Positions 1 through 5,928 of a DNA stretch of 6,991 nt are shown here, piece by piece (the first letter of the stretch is position 1; the number at the start of each line of letters is the position of its first letter). Source of the stretch: JAHEYG01 sp040403535 (GTDB taxonomy: Bacteria; Bacteroidota; Bacteroidia; B-17B0; Aurantibacillaceae); the NCBI GenBank assembly GCA_040403535.1, contig JBBAKL010000106.1, forward strand, positions 1-6,991, read 5' to 3'. Position numbers and translations under genes: made by a program. The notes under the pieces are model-generated. The model did no database searches. It had not been told where the DNA came from and saw nothing but the letters and a program-made list of their open reading frames with translations.

Positions 1-264
1 GCCGTCAATGTATGCTGATTTTTTTGCACCACTTCCCGGATTAAATGGAATCCTGTCAGGCGTCACCCCAAAGTTTTGAATCATTCCATAATCTAACATC
101 AAAAACTCCAATAAAACGGAATTAAGCTGAGCGGTGGCCTTATATTCAATACTTTCGTTTAACGCGCCCGTCATTTTGTGGCCTTGCATTATAAAAGCCT
201 TTTTGACCGCTTCGACAATTATCTTTCCGACATCGTCACCTAACTGCTTAAATATTTCTATCAT
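1..264 (-). CDS. HK97 gp10-like head-tail/tail-completion protein, partial (3' end off window)
   Basis: The first 88 codons are visible; the gene runs off the left edge. I read it directly from the minus strand, starting at the ATG at 264-262. The product has a basic N-terminal helix (residues about 1-30), then KMTGALNESIE (30-40) and DYGMIQNFGVTP (58-69). The pattern of a 'TGxLxxSI' segment followed by an aromatic-rich 'YGxxxxFG' strand is typical of HK97 gp10-like proteins, which sit at the neck or tail end of siphophage particles. Its ATG overlaps the TGA of the upstream gene as ATGA, so the two are probably translationally coupled. The family assignment rests on this pattern and the neighbourhood, because the C-terminal part cannot be seen. 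Another small structural protein is possible. Confidence 0.55.
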   Translation of the reverse strand, partial: MIEIFKQLGDDVGKIIVEAVKKAFIMQGHKMTGALNESIEYKATAQLNSVLLEFLMLDYGMIQNFGVTPDRIPFNPGSGAKKSAYIDG

Positions 265-836
265 AACAGTTCATAGTCTGAGGTTGAAGGAGGTATATCG
301 TCAAAAGGGGCTGGCAACGTGGAAATGTCGACCGTATCAATCGGGCAATCCCAAATATAATATAAAACAAAAGTCGTTTCTAATAACACTAAACTATTAT
401 TGTGCGCATCGCTTAAATATTCAAAATTTACCGCGCCTTGAATCCCACATTGATACGCGGCAGGCGTTCTCCCTATCCTGTTAAATTCGCTAAGTACATT
501 AACGGCCAAATCCTCTAAATCGCTTTGAACTTCGATTATTGAACGTTGGTTTTGTGTACCGTCGTTATTGTAATATTGGAGGTCTGAAAATATAAGGCTA
601 CAATTTAAAGTACCTTTGACTGATTTTTCTTTAATCTCTACCTGAGCCGTAGGGTATAAAAACTGAACCGCCGGATATAAAACCCCGACGGTATTCTGGC
701 CAGTCCAATTATTTTGTATATTAACGTTTATATCGGAATAGTAGCCGTAATGATAAAAACCGATACGCCCTGCCGAAACTGCATTTATTCCTAAACAGAC
801 CTGATTGAATAAATTTGAAATCTGTACTAATTTCAT
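261..836 (-). CDS. Phage tail-completion protein, candidate tail terminator (191 aa)
   Basis: A complete 191-residue protein with no signal peptide or membrane segment. Residues about 50-70 hold a YPAVQFLYPTAQVEI strand region. This is followed by an acidic, polar middle part (SDLQYYNNDGTQNQRSIIEVQSDLEDLAVNVLSEFNRI) that looks like a loop leading into a helix. The C-terminus is proline- and acid-rich. I recognise this layout only loosely, from Bacteroidetes phage proteins of about 170-190 residues found among tail genes. A tail terminator or neck role is inferred from that and from the gp10-like gene that follows with an ATGA overlap. It begins 32 bases after the stop of the frameshift extension of the preceding gene. 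The start at 836 is the first ATG and has no Shine-Dalgarno site, only an A/T-rich leader. Function is unproven. Confidence 0.5.
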   Translation of the reverse strand: MKLVQISNLFNQVCLGINAVSAGRIGFYHYGYYSDINVNIQNNWTGQNTVGVLYPAVQFLYPTAQVEIKEKSVKGTLNCSLIFSDLQYYNNDGTQNQRSIIEVQSDLEDLAVNVLSEFNRIGRTPAAYQCGIQGAVNFEYLSDAHNNSLVLLETTFVLYYIWDCPIDTVDISTLPAPFDDIPPSTSDYELL

Positions 837-859
837 ATAAATATTTTTGAATTATTAAA

Positions 860-867
860 CAAAAGTA
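860..867 (-). promoter_or_regulatory. Possible internal -7 promoter box (TACTTTTG)
   Basis: The minus strand reads TACTTTTG here, a match to the Bacteroidetes TAnnTTTG -7 element, 23 bases upstream of the ATG at 836. No TTG element is present at the expected 17-23 base spacing (that stretch is A-rich), so this is a half-match in A/T-rich DNA. It may be chance, or a weak internal promoter for the last two genes. Confidence 0.2.
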
Positions 868-868
868 A

Positions 869-1156
869 TTATTTTTTTTTCTTTTTGCTTTGCTCTTCAT
901 TATATTTATTTTGATATTCGAACTCGGCTTCGACTGCTGACAAATAAACGAAAGCATCGTAAAGCGGAGCGGCCTCAGCTGATTCGAGCGGGGTCATATC
1001 CGGTCTGTTAAATATTCCGGATTCAGCTAACCTTTTTAATGTCAGGTACCAACCGAAACTCTTTGTTAATTGTTCAATTCCTGCCTTAATTTCGACAAAG
1101 CCTGCGCGTTTGTATAAGCTTGAAAACTTAGTTGCAATAGTTCGCTGCGTTTCAAT
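869..1156 (-). CDS. -1 frameshift extension of the tail assembly chaperone (95 codons, GT-type)
   Basis: This is the -1 frame that continues past the end of the 232-residue gene. It carries a convincing protein segment (GIEQLTKSFGWYLTLKRLAESGIF, then MTPLESAEAAPLYDAFVYLSAVEAEFEYQNKYNEEQ and a KKKKK tail). Between the slippery run and residue M of MTPLESAE (ATG at 997-995) there is no ATG, GTG or TTG in this frame. The FGWY...LAESGIF part therefore cannot be reached by ordinary initiation close to the gene, which favours frameshifting. Slippage on the T9A run at 1156-1165 gives 203 residues of frame 0 plus 95 residues here, a 298-residue fusion. The 'FGWY...LA...AF.YLS..E.E' pattern resembles short proteins seen near tape-measure genes in Bacteroidetes phages. 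A 42-residue product from the ATG at 997 is the alternative. Confidence 0.6.
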   Translation of the reverse strand: METQRTIATKFSSLYKRAGFVEIKAGIEQLTKSFGWYLTLKRLAESGIFNRPDMTPLESAEAAPLYDAFVYLSAVEAEFEYQNKYNEEQSKKKKK

Positions 1157-1764
1157 AAAAAAAAACCAACGCGCCAGACGTCGGCAAGGCTCCAATCCAA
1201 AAACATTTTTTCGCGCTTCAATAAAGACGAATGATATTTTTCGCCTTGCTTTCGTACCAATACGCAAAGTATTTTCGCCATCGCCTGCCAGTCGCCACCG
1301 GCCAAATCTTTCATATTTTGCTGAAATTGCGCGCTTTCGGCATATTCGATTACCGTACTATTTGTCATATAGCGTTCCGGTAAATACCAAAGTTCGCCAT
1401 CGACCTCGATTACGTTTGAATATTCCGGCTCCGGTAAATCGTTAAGTAACTTAATTAAGTACTGATACAACCAAACTAAGGAGCCCACCTCCAAATCTTG
1501 CAAATCGCTTTCTTTGTTTCCGGACCAATAACAAATTACGCGAATATAAAACGGATGTATTTGCCGGGCCGTGATTAGATCGTCTATTTCTGCAATAGCT
1601 TTTTTAAGTTCGTCCTCATCTTTTGCTGTATCAATTTTTTTAAGACAATCCGGCTTTGTGTGTTCAACTAAAGTTAAAAAGTCTATGTATTTTTTTAGCG
1701 TAATTTTTTTGAGTTCGCTCGGTATGTTTATCTCAGTCCCCGTTTCGGTTTGTACTTTAAGCAT
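1066..1764 (-). CDS. Probable tail assembly chaperone, frame-0 product (232 aa, G-type)
   Basis: A soluble, mostly helical protein that opens with a short strand region (MLKVQTETGTEINIP) and continues KKITLKKYIDFLTL. A charged helix follows (about 45-65), then a W-rich middle (YWSGNKES, LVWLYQYL, GELWYLPERYMT). A helical C-terminus includes LDWSLADVWRVGFFLLKRSE and ends KLRQELNN. I do not recognise it by motif. The chaperone call comes from the genetic arrangement: a slippery T9A run about 30 codons before the stop and a second open frame that continues with conserved-looking sequence, as in lambda gpG/gpGT and other siphophage tail chaperones. Its ATG overlaps the upstream gene by 8 bases. 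Against the call, no tape-measure gene follows directly within the window. Confidence 0.5.
   Translation of the reverse strand: MLKVQTETGTEINIPSELKKITLKKYIDFLTLVEHTKPDCLKKIDTAKDEDELKKAIAEIDDLITARQIHPFYIRVICYWSGNKESDLQDLEVGSLVWLYQYLIKLLNDLPEPEYSNVIEVDGELWYLPERYMTNSTVIEYAESAQFQQNMKDLAGGDWQAMAKILCVLVRKQGEKYHSSLLKREKMFLDWSLADVWRVGFFLLKRSELLQLSFQAYTNAQALSKLRQELNN
1156..1165 (-). other. Candidate programmed -1 frameshift site (T9A)
   Basis: On the minus strand nine T bases are followed by A. In the frame of the 232-residue gene the codons are GGT TTT TTT TTA, so T TTT TTA (1162-1156) fits the X XXY YYZ heptamer for -1 slippage. T TTT TTT (1165-1159) fits too. The shift leads into the open -1 frame starting ATT GAA. 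I scanned from here to the frame-0 stop at 1066 and found no other X XXY YYZ heptamer in frame. I saw no convincing stimulatory stem-loop just downstream. A homopolymer sequencing error would look similar, but the frame-0 continuation is also open for 30 codons. Confidence 0.6.
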
Positions 1765-2098
1765 TGTCGCCGTCCTCTGATTTGTATTTATTAGATTTTC
1801 TAAAACGCTTCGGTTTATTTTCTGTTTCCGGTTCGTTTGCGATTAGTTCCTCGCGGATTTCTTTTGCCTCCATTAAAGAAACGCGTTTTTCAGTTATTAT
1901 TTCCGAAATACTTTTTGTTTTTGGTTCCAAGATACCGCCGCCGGTGTTTTTTTGCGGTTGAAATCTGTTTCCAGAACCTTTGTTATTTTGTAGGTATCTT
2001 TGCACCTGCTGAGATAGTGCGCGAAGTCCGAAATCGGACGGGTATTTTGCGTTTAGTACGATAATTTCGGTTAAATTTTTTAATTCTTCGTTTGTCAT
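1757..2098 (-). CDS. Unrecognised 113-residue phage protein
   Basis: Not recognised. The N-terminal half (residues 1-40) is compact, with a predicted helix NEELKNLTEIIVLNAK and LRALSQQVQRYLQNN. The rest is low-complexity and highly charged: a glycine/proline/glutamine stretch (GSGNRFQPQKNTGGG, about 42-56), a Glu/Lys-rich helix (about 62-90) and a basic then acidic tail. It looks partly disordered, as scaffold or accessory structural proteins often are, but that is inference. It starts 7 bases after the large terminase stop. It overlaps the start of the next gene by 8 bases (AATGCTTAA holds both the ATG and the TAA), so it clearly belongs to the same operon. No Shine-Dalgarno site is visible; the ATG is preceded by A/T-rich sequence. 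Confidence 0.6.
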   Translation of the reverse strand: MTNEELKNLTEIIVLNAKYPSDFGLRALSQQVQRYLQNNKGSGNRFQPQKNTGGGILEPKTKSISEIITEKRVSLMEAKEIREELIANEPETENKPKRFRKSNKYKSEDGDNA

Positions 2099-2105
2099 TT
2101 TTTAA

Positions 2106-3302
2106 TTATTTAGTTGTGAATGATAATAACCCTTTGCCCTTGTTTGCCGCTAACATTCCAAGCGCGTAATATCGGCACGCGTCCCAGCAATGGTTAAAAG
2201 CGTCTATCGGTTTATTTAATTTAGTTCCTGAGCGTTCCTCTTTCCATTTATACGCGTTCGCCTCTTTAATCCAATTAACAGAATCTTTGGTTAAAGTAAC
2301 CGCTCCGTAACTTCGCAAAATGTCGATTGAGTAGTTTATACTGTCGGGACCTTTGTCCGCGCCTTTAATATTCCAGCCGTAAAGTTTCAACTCTTGAATG
2401 CTTTTCGGGTCCGCTGAATCCGCAAAGATGGTATCGTTTTTTGTTACGCCGCATTCGGTTAATAACTTGTTTATATCGCGATTTGTTAGGCCTGTTTGAT
2501 AGATAAGTTCCTGACCATAAAAAACGCCGTCAGATAGCCCACATTTAACTAATGTAGTTGGGTCGTTTGTGAATCCGAAGTCCATACCGTACGCAAGTTT
2601 ATTCAATTGTTCTGGCATTCTTTCGGTTGTTTTATAATCAAAAACTAAACCTTGAATTTTGCCCGTTTGCCCTAATCCATAAACGCGCCAGAGTTGAGTG
2701 TCTATTTGTTTGAGTCTTAATATTCCCTGAATGATATTATCGCTCAAAAACGGATTATGTTCATAATTAGATATAAAATAAGCCACATTCGGAAGAGGTA
2801 ACACTTTTTCGTGAACCCAAAACTCTGCGTTTGGATTATAGTCTATAAAAGTCCGGTAACTTGTCCTTAAATCAAGTTCAGAAAAAACGTTAAAATCAAT
2901 CCCGTTGGCCTCATTGACAAATAAAACATTTCGCTTACCGTTTTTAGCATCCTGAGCGGATTCGTACGAAGTGAACTCGATTATTGAGCCGTTTTTAAAA
3001 TTAAAAATTTTATCGGTACTATTCCAATTTGTTATCTGGCTGCTGATGCTTTTATTTTCACTTACAATGTTTTGAGCGTCTCGGATTGCGCCACGTTTTA
3101 AGTTTGGTATATCCTGCCCGACTATTGTAATAACAAATTTAGGTTTTTCTATTGCCAGCGTGAATAAAACTTGCAGAATTGAAAATGTTTTACCTGAGGA
3201 TGTGCCGCCTTGATTTACGATTGTAACCTTTTTTTTATTATCTAATTTTGGATAATAATTTTCTGGGTATTTATTCCACAAATAAAGACAAGTTGTTTTC
3301 AT
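2106..3302 (-). CDS. terL: Terminase large subunit (DNA-packaging ATPase/nuclease)
   Basis: This is the motor and nuclease that cuts concatemeric phage DNA and drives it into the prohead. All expected parts are visible. Walker A is GGTSSGKT (32-39) and Walker B is VLFVNEA (126-132) with the catalytic Glu at 131. A DYNP motif (154-157) occupies the coupling position. The C-terminal RNase H-like nuclease has acidic residues in GMDFG (D241), FADSADP (D295, D298) and HCWDACRYY (D374). At 398 residues it has the usual size for the compact PBSX/Terminase_3-like group. Its ATG overlaps the TGA of the DUF5681 gene (ATGA), the usual small-then-large terminase order. Downstream there is no portal gene, only 7 bases and then an unrecognised small gene. 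The exact subfamily is less sure than the function. Confidence 0.95.
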   Translation of the reverse strand: MKTTCLYLWNKYPENYYPKLDNKKKVTIVNQGGTSSGKTFSILQVLFTLAIEKPKFVITIVGQDIPNLKRGAIRDAQNIVSENKSISSQITNWNSTDKIFNFKNGSIIEFTSYESAQDAKNGKRNVLFVNEANGIDFNVFSELDLRTSYRTFIDYNPNAEFWVHEKVLPLPNVAYFISNYEHNPFLSDNIIQGILRLKQIDTQLWRVYGLGQTGKIQGLVFDYKTTERMPEQLNKLAYGMDFGFTNDPTTLVKCGLSDGVFYGQELIYQTGLTNRDINKLLTECGVTKNDTIFADSADPKSIQELKLYGWNIKGADKGPDSINYSIDILRSYGAVTLTKDSVNWIKEANAYKWKEERSGTKLNKPIDAFNHCWDACRYYALGMLAANKGKGLLSFTTK

Positions 3303-3637
3303 TGTTCAGGTTTGTGAGGTATTGTTTTTTCGCCCTGTATTACTTCGACCTTAAAGTCTATTTTTTCGCCGTCAGCGCCCGTTATTTCTGTTTTCTGTGT
3401 TGGTTTACCGTAAGTATAAGATAAAAGCATATCAGCGGCCTTTAAATCGCCTTTAAGTGCCTTATTTACTATCACAGTCATAAGTCCGTCAATAAGTTGC
3501 TGTTTATTTTTCTCCTGACTGAGTAAATCGCTTATAACCTCTTTAATATCGCGAAGTTTTGGCCGTCCGTTTGGATTGCCAGACTGACCTTTTTGAAATG
3601 GTTTATTGCCTGGTATTGGATTTGGTTTTTTTGACAT
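3299..3637 (-). CDS. DUF5681-domain protein, candidate terminase small subunit
   Basis: A 112-residue protein opening with FQKGQSGNPNGRP (14-26), the hallmark of the DUF5681 family, which is frequent beside phage large terminases. The basic N-terminal segment could contact DNA. It is followed by helical sequence (about 28-75: LRDIKEVISDLLSQEKNKQQLIDGLMTVIVNKALKGDLKAADMLLSY) with a 'KALKGDxKAADMLL' motif typical of these proteins, and a short charged tail. The gene directly precedes the large terminase with an ATGA overlap. The role as small terminase, recognising the packaging site and regulating the large subunit, is inferred from position and family rather than proven. Another DNA-binding accessory role is possible. 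Its ATG at 3637 follows a short tandem repeat and has no Shine-Dalgarno site. Confidence 0.75.
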   Translation of the reverse strand: MSKKPNPIPGNKPFQKGQSGNPNGRPKLRDIKEVISDLLSQEKNKQQLIDGLMTVIVNKALKGDLKAADMLLSYTYGKPTQKTEITGADGEKIDFKVEVIQGEKTIPHKPEQ

Positions 3638-3659
3638 TTTTCGGCTGATTTTCGGCTGT
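3638..3659. repeat. 11-bp tandem duplication between two genes
   Basis: The plus strand reads TTTTCGGCTGA followed at once by TTTTCGGCTGT, two copies differing at the last base. They fill the whole gap between the SSB-like gene and the DUF5681 start. The first base of the SSB stop codon complement is included in the second copy. It may be a slippage duplication or a small regulatory or binding element; nothing else points to a role. Confidence 0.7.
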
Positions 3660-3991
3660 TAGAATGGTAAATCTCCGCCCGTTTCGGCTTCACTCATTAA
3701 CGACTTCGGTTCTTTCGACTGATACGCCGTTGCAATCAGTTTGTACGCCTCCAGGCTTACATAATAGTTATTATTATATTCGCGTCCTTTGATGTTAAAC
3801 TTTACTTCGACATCTTCGCCTATTTTGTAACCCTCAATTAGGTTAATATTATCCTTTATTAGTTCAAATTTGACCGTCTGCGGATACTTTGCATCTGATT
3901 CGATAAGTACGAAGTAGCGCTTTGTAAAACCTTTCTCGCCGAATGTTTGAGTGTCGCCAATGTGCTTGATTGTTCCTTTAAATTTATACAT
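3659..3991 (-). CDS. DUF3127-like OB-fold protein with SSB-type acidic tip
   Basis: A 110-residue protein resembling the Bacteroidetes DUF3127 family. It has a beta-rich body (MYKFKGTIKHIGDTQTFGEKGFTKRYFVLIES, then YPQTVKFELIKDNI) and a final GREYNNNYYVSLEAYKL strand pair, the 'REYNGRWYT...AWKI'-like signature of that family. It ends GGDLPF, which matches the acidic-plus-Pro-Phe tip of single-stranded DNA-binding proteins (DDDIPF in E. coli SSB) that recruits partner proteins. A role in binding single-stranded DNA during replication or recombination is therefore likely, acting in the cytoplasm. It lies 18 bases after the radical SAM gene's double stop (TAA TAA) and 21 bases before the DUF5681 gene. 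Such a gene is more often found in the replication region than next to the terminase, so its place here is slightly unusual. Confidence 0.75.
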   Translation of the reverse strand: MYKFKGTIKHIGDTQTFGEKGFTKRYFVLIESDAKYPQTVKFELIKDNINLIEGYKIGEDVEVKFNIKGREYNNNYYVSLEAYKLIATAYQSKEPKSLMSEAETGGDLPF

Positions 3992-4009
3992 TTGTTTAGT
4001 TAAAATTTA

Positions 4010-5407
4010 TTAAATAAATCTTTTAGTTGCGGAATCCCATGTTTTTTTTAAATTTTCTTTTGCTTTAATTCTAATTTTTTTCAAGACATCATTAGATATA
4101 TAACTTTCTAAAAACCAAGTTGGCAATGTTTCATTTACATCGTATTCCCTAATTAAATCTGTTAAATCATATTTATTTTGTAAATATTCATATTGTTCGC
4201 CACGTCGTAATTGTCTAAATTTAGAATTAAAAGCAAAAAGATTAAATATTTTTTCTGAATTTTGAACTCCACCTCTTACTACTGACATATCAGATAGTAA
4301 AGATGCTTCACTTTCTAAAGGACTTCTTTGAAATAACATTACACTTTTATCTTTATTATAATTTACAGAATATTCCATATCGTAAATAATTTTATAAGCC
4401 TGTTCCGTAAATTCTTCTTTATAATTTAGATTTATTCTTGACCAAACTGCTGGCGTAATTGGTGAGGCTCGAAAAGGTGTGTTTGTTAATTTTATTCTTA
4501 GTTTTTTATCGCCTTTATATTCTTTGTTTAATTTTTCAACTAAGTTTATAAAATATTCCCAATCAGATTTTTCAGCGGCTTCCATTCCAATAATATTATA
4601 CAAATTTAAATCTGTACATCCTACTTCCATATTATTTAGAACGTGTCTAAAGAATTTTTCTATATCTTCATTTGACAATCTTCTATTATGTAAAAATCTT
4701 GAACGTTCTGAAATTCCATCTAAAGCAGTTATAATATCAGATTTATGAGGCACGTACAAACAAGGATCCATCCATTCGAGTTCTAAAGATTTACCTCCAG
4801 TTAAATCAACTACAAAATCTTTTCTACCTTCATGTTTTCTTGCATAAGTAAAATGACAGTATGTACATTTATTAGGGCAACCGTGCATTTCTTCTTTATA
4901 AACATATTCTTTTTTACCTACTCTTGAATCGTATTCTAACATTACATTTGATTGTCTAAAAACAATAGGATGTAACCCAGATTCACGTATTCTCATTAGA
5001 GAATCAGATGGGTATTCAAAATTGTATTTTATTATTTTACCTATTTCATTTTCTGCTCTTCCAAAATAAGCATAATCAATCCACTCTTGAATATGATAAG
5101 GGTTTTGCATTCCAAATCCACCACCAACAACTATAAATTTTCTTTTGTCTTTTCGCCATTCAGGTAATTGATAAACTGCTCTCGCAAAAGCAATCATATC
5201 ATAATTAGATGTAAAACTTACTAAAACTATATCAAAATTTTTTGCTGTTTCAGGTACGCAATGCAAAACCTCTTCTCCTGTTTCTTTCATTATATCCATA
5301 GATACTACAATAGCACCCTGATTACCAGTACCTTCAAATGAGGTATCTTTATGCCTTTTTGCGCCTGCATTTTCGCCTTGCATAATAAGCCATGCAATTT
5401 TTTTCAT
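4010..5407 (-). CDS. Radical SAM enzyme with N-terminal Rossmann-like domain, low-GC (465 aa)
   Basis: The [4Fe-4S]/S-adenosylmethionine signature CPNKCTYC has cysteines at residues 177, 181 and 184 of the chosen start (C-x3-C-x2-C). The N-terminal domain (about 1-130) looks like the Rossmann fold of B12-binding-type radical SAM enzymes: DIVLVSF, RKFIVVGGGFGMQNP, then IDYAYFGRAENEI. I see no DxHxxG cobalamin motif. After the SAM core, LTNTPFRASPITPAVW resembles the 'PFxPxxxTP' segment of that group. The substrate is unknown. The start at 5407 makes an ATGA overlap with the ParB-like gene, like other junctions here. An in-frame ATG at 5431 would add 8 residues (MWIYMADK) and a 28-base overlap. 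Three lines counted by eye were 22-28% GC, against about 40-48% in sampled lines of neighbouring genes, and AGA dominates among the Arg codons checked. This suggests recent transfer. It may modify DNA, RNA or a protein; that is open. Confidence 0.85.
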   Translation of the reverse strand: MKKIAWLIMQGENAGAKRHKDTSFEGTGNQGAIVVSMDIMKETGEEVLHCVPETAKNFDIVLVSFTSNYDMIAFARAVYQLPEWRKDKRKFIVVGGGFGMQNPYHIQEWIDYAYFGRAENEIGKIIKYNFEYPSDSLMRIRESGLHPIVFRQSNVMLEYDSRVGKKEYVYKEEMHGCPNKCTYCHFTYARKHEGRKDFVVDLTGGKSLELEWMDPCLYVPHKSDIITALDGISERSRFLHNRRLSNEDIEKFFRHVLNNMEVGCTDLNLYNIIGMEAAEKSDWEYFINLVEKLNKEYKGDKKLRIKLTNTPFRASPITPAVWSRINLNYKEEFTEQAYKIIYDMEYSVNYNKDKSVMLFQRSPLESEASLLSDMSVVRGGVQNSEKIFNLFAFNSKFRQLRRGEQYEYLQNKYDLTDLIREYDVNETLPTWFLESYISNDVLKKIRIKAKENLKKTWDSATKRFI

Positions 5408-5928
5408 CTTGTCAGCCATGTAAATCCACATTTAGGGCAACTACATTCATTTTTCTTTTTACTTCCTTCTGCATTTGGAATTTCATCATCTAATTCATCT
5501 AAAGTAATTGGCCCTTTAATGTCAAAACTCGGTACTTCCATTCCCCACTCTTCCAATTCGATGCTGTCCCACTCATTAGCCAGACTTTCAAAATCATCTG
5601 AGCCGAAAGAAACATTATCTTTTATCACATAGGCGCGTATTTGTTCGGGCGTGAGGTCATCCAATACCTTGCAAGGTATTTCTTTATATCCGAGTTCCTT
5701 TGCCGCCCTGAGACGCATATTGCCGCCTATAACGATAAGTTCGCCGTTGTAATTATAGACTAACAATTCGCGTGCGCTAAGCATTTCGGGGTTATCCTCA
5801 AGGCTTTTTTTTAGTTTTTCGTATCGTTCCGTTTTAATGAAACGCGGGTTTTTTGGTACGTCAGGAATCTGACCCGTATTGAAACTTAATTTGCTAATTA
5901 AAATAAAAGTCGATTGTAATAAATTCAT
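5404..5928 (-). CDS. ParB/Srx-fold (ParB-like nuclease domain) protein with Cys-rich C-terminal tail
   Basis: A 174-residue protein with a ParB-like N-terminal domain. NPRFIKTERYEKLKKSL (27-43) is followed by GELIVIGGNMRLRAAKELGY (62-81), matching the 'GGxRRxRAA' nucleotide-binding box, and then IPCKVLDDLTPEQIRAYVIKDNVSFG (84-109). In phages this domain often stands alone or is fused to a DNA methyltransferase; here no methyltransferase follows. After an acidic linker the C-terminus is NECSCPKCGFTWLTR, with Cys at 162, 164 and 167. This looks like half a zinc ribbon, though it lacks a clear fourth ligand. The gene starts with an ATGA overlap on the endolysin candidate and ends with one into the radical SAM gene, which points to coupled expression and perhaps joint action. 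Its last 120 bases are about 32% GC, whereas its middle is near 48%. The biochemical role is unknown. Confidence 0.8.
   Translation of the reverse strand: MNLLQSTFILISKLSFNTGQIPDVPKNPRFIKTERYEKLKKSLEDNPEMLSARELLVYNYNGELIVIGGNMRLRAAKELGYKEIPCKVLDDLTPEQIRAYVIKDNVSFGSDDFESLANEWDSIELEEWGMEVPSFDIKGPITLDELDDEIPNAEGSKKKNECSCPKCGFTWLTR

Noticed and set aside
134..484. Plus-strand open frame of 116 codons.
   Set aside because: It is antisense to two coding genes joined by an ATGA overlap, and its composition is not protein-like.
721..957. A 78-codon minus-strand frame that could be reached by a second slip on the A9 run at 872-880.
   Set aside because: The run lies at the KKKKK end of the extension, next to its stop. 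The frame beyond has no protein-like character and is a shadow of the 191-residue gene, so I treat the run as a Lys tail.
1167..1267. Independent start for the -1 frame at the ATG at 1267, giving a 132-residue protein.
   Set aside because: This would make a long overlap inside the 232-residue gene. The first 37 residues look like an out-of-frame read (Arg/Lys-rich, MRIGTKARRK), whereas the part after the slippery run looks real. Frameshifting explains it better.
1110..1445. Plus-strand open frame of 111 codons opposite the chaperone-like gene.
   Set aside because: Arg/Pro-rich random-looking sequence, antisense to the well-supported minus-strand gene and its frameshift region.
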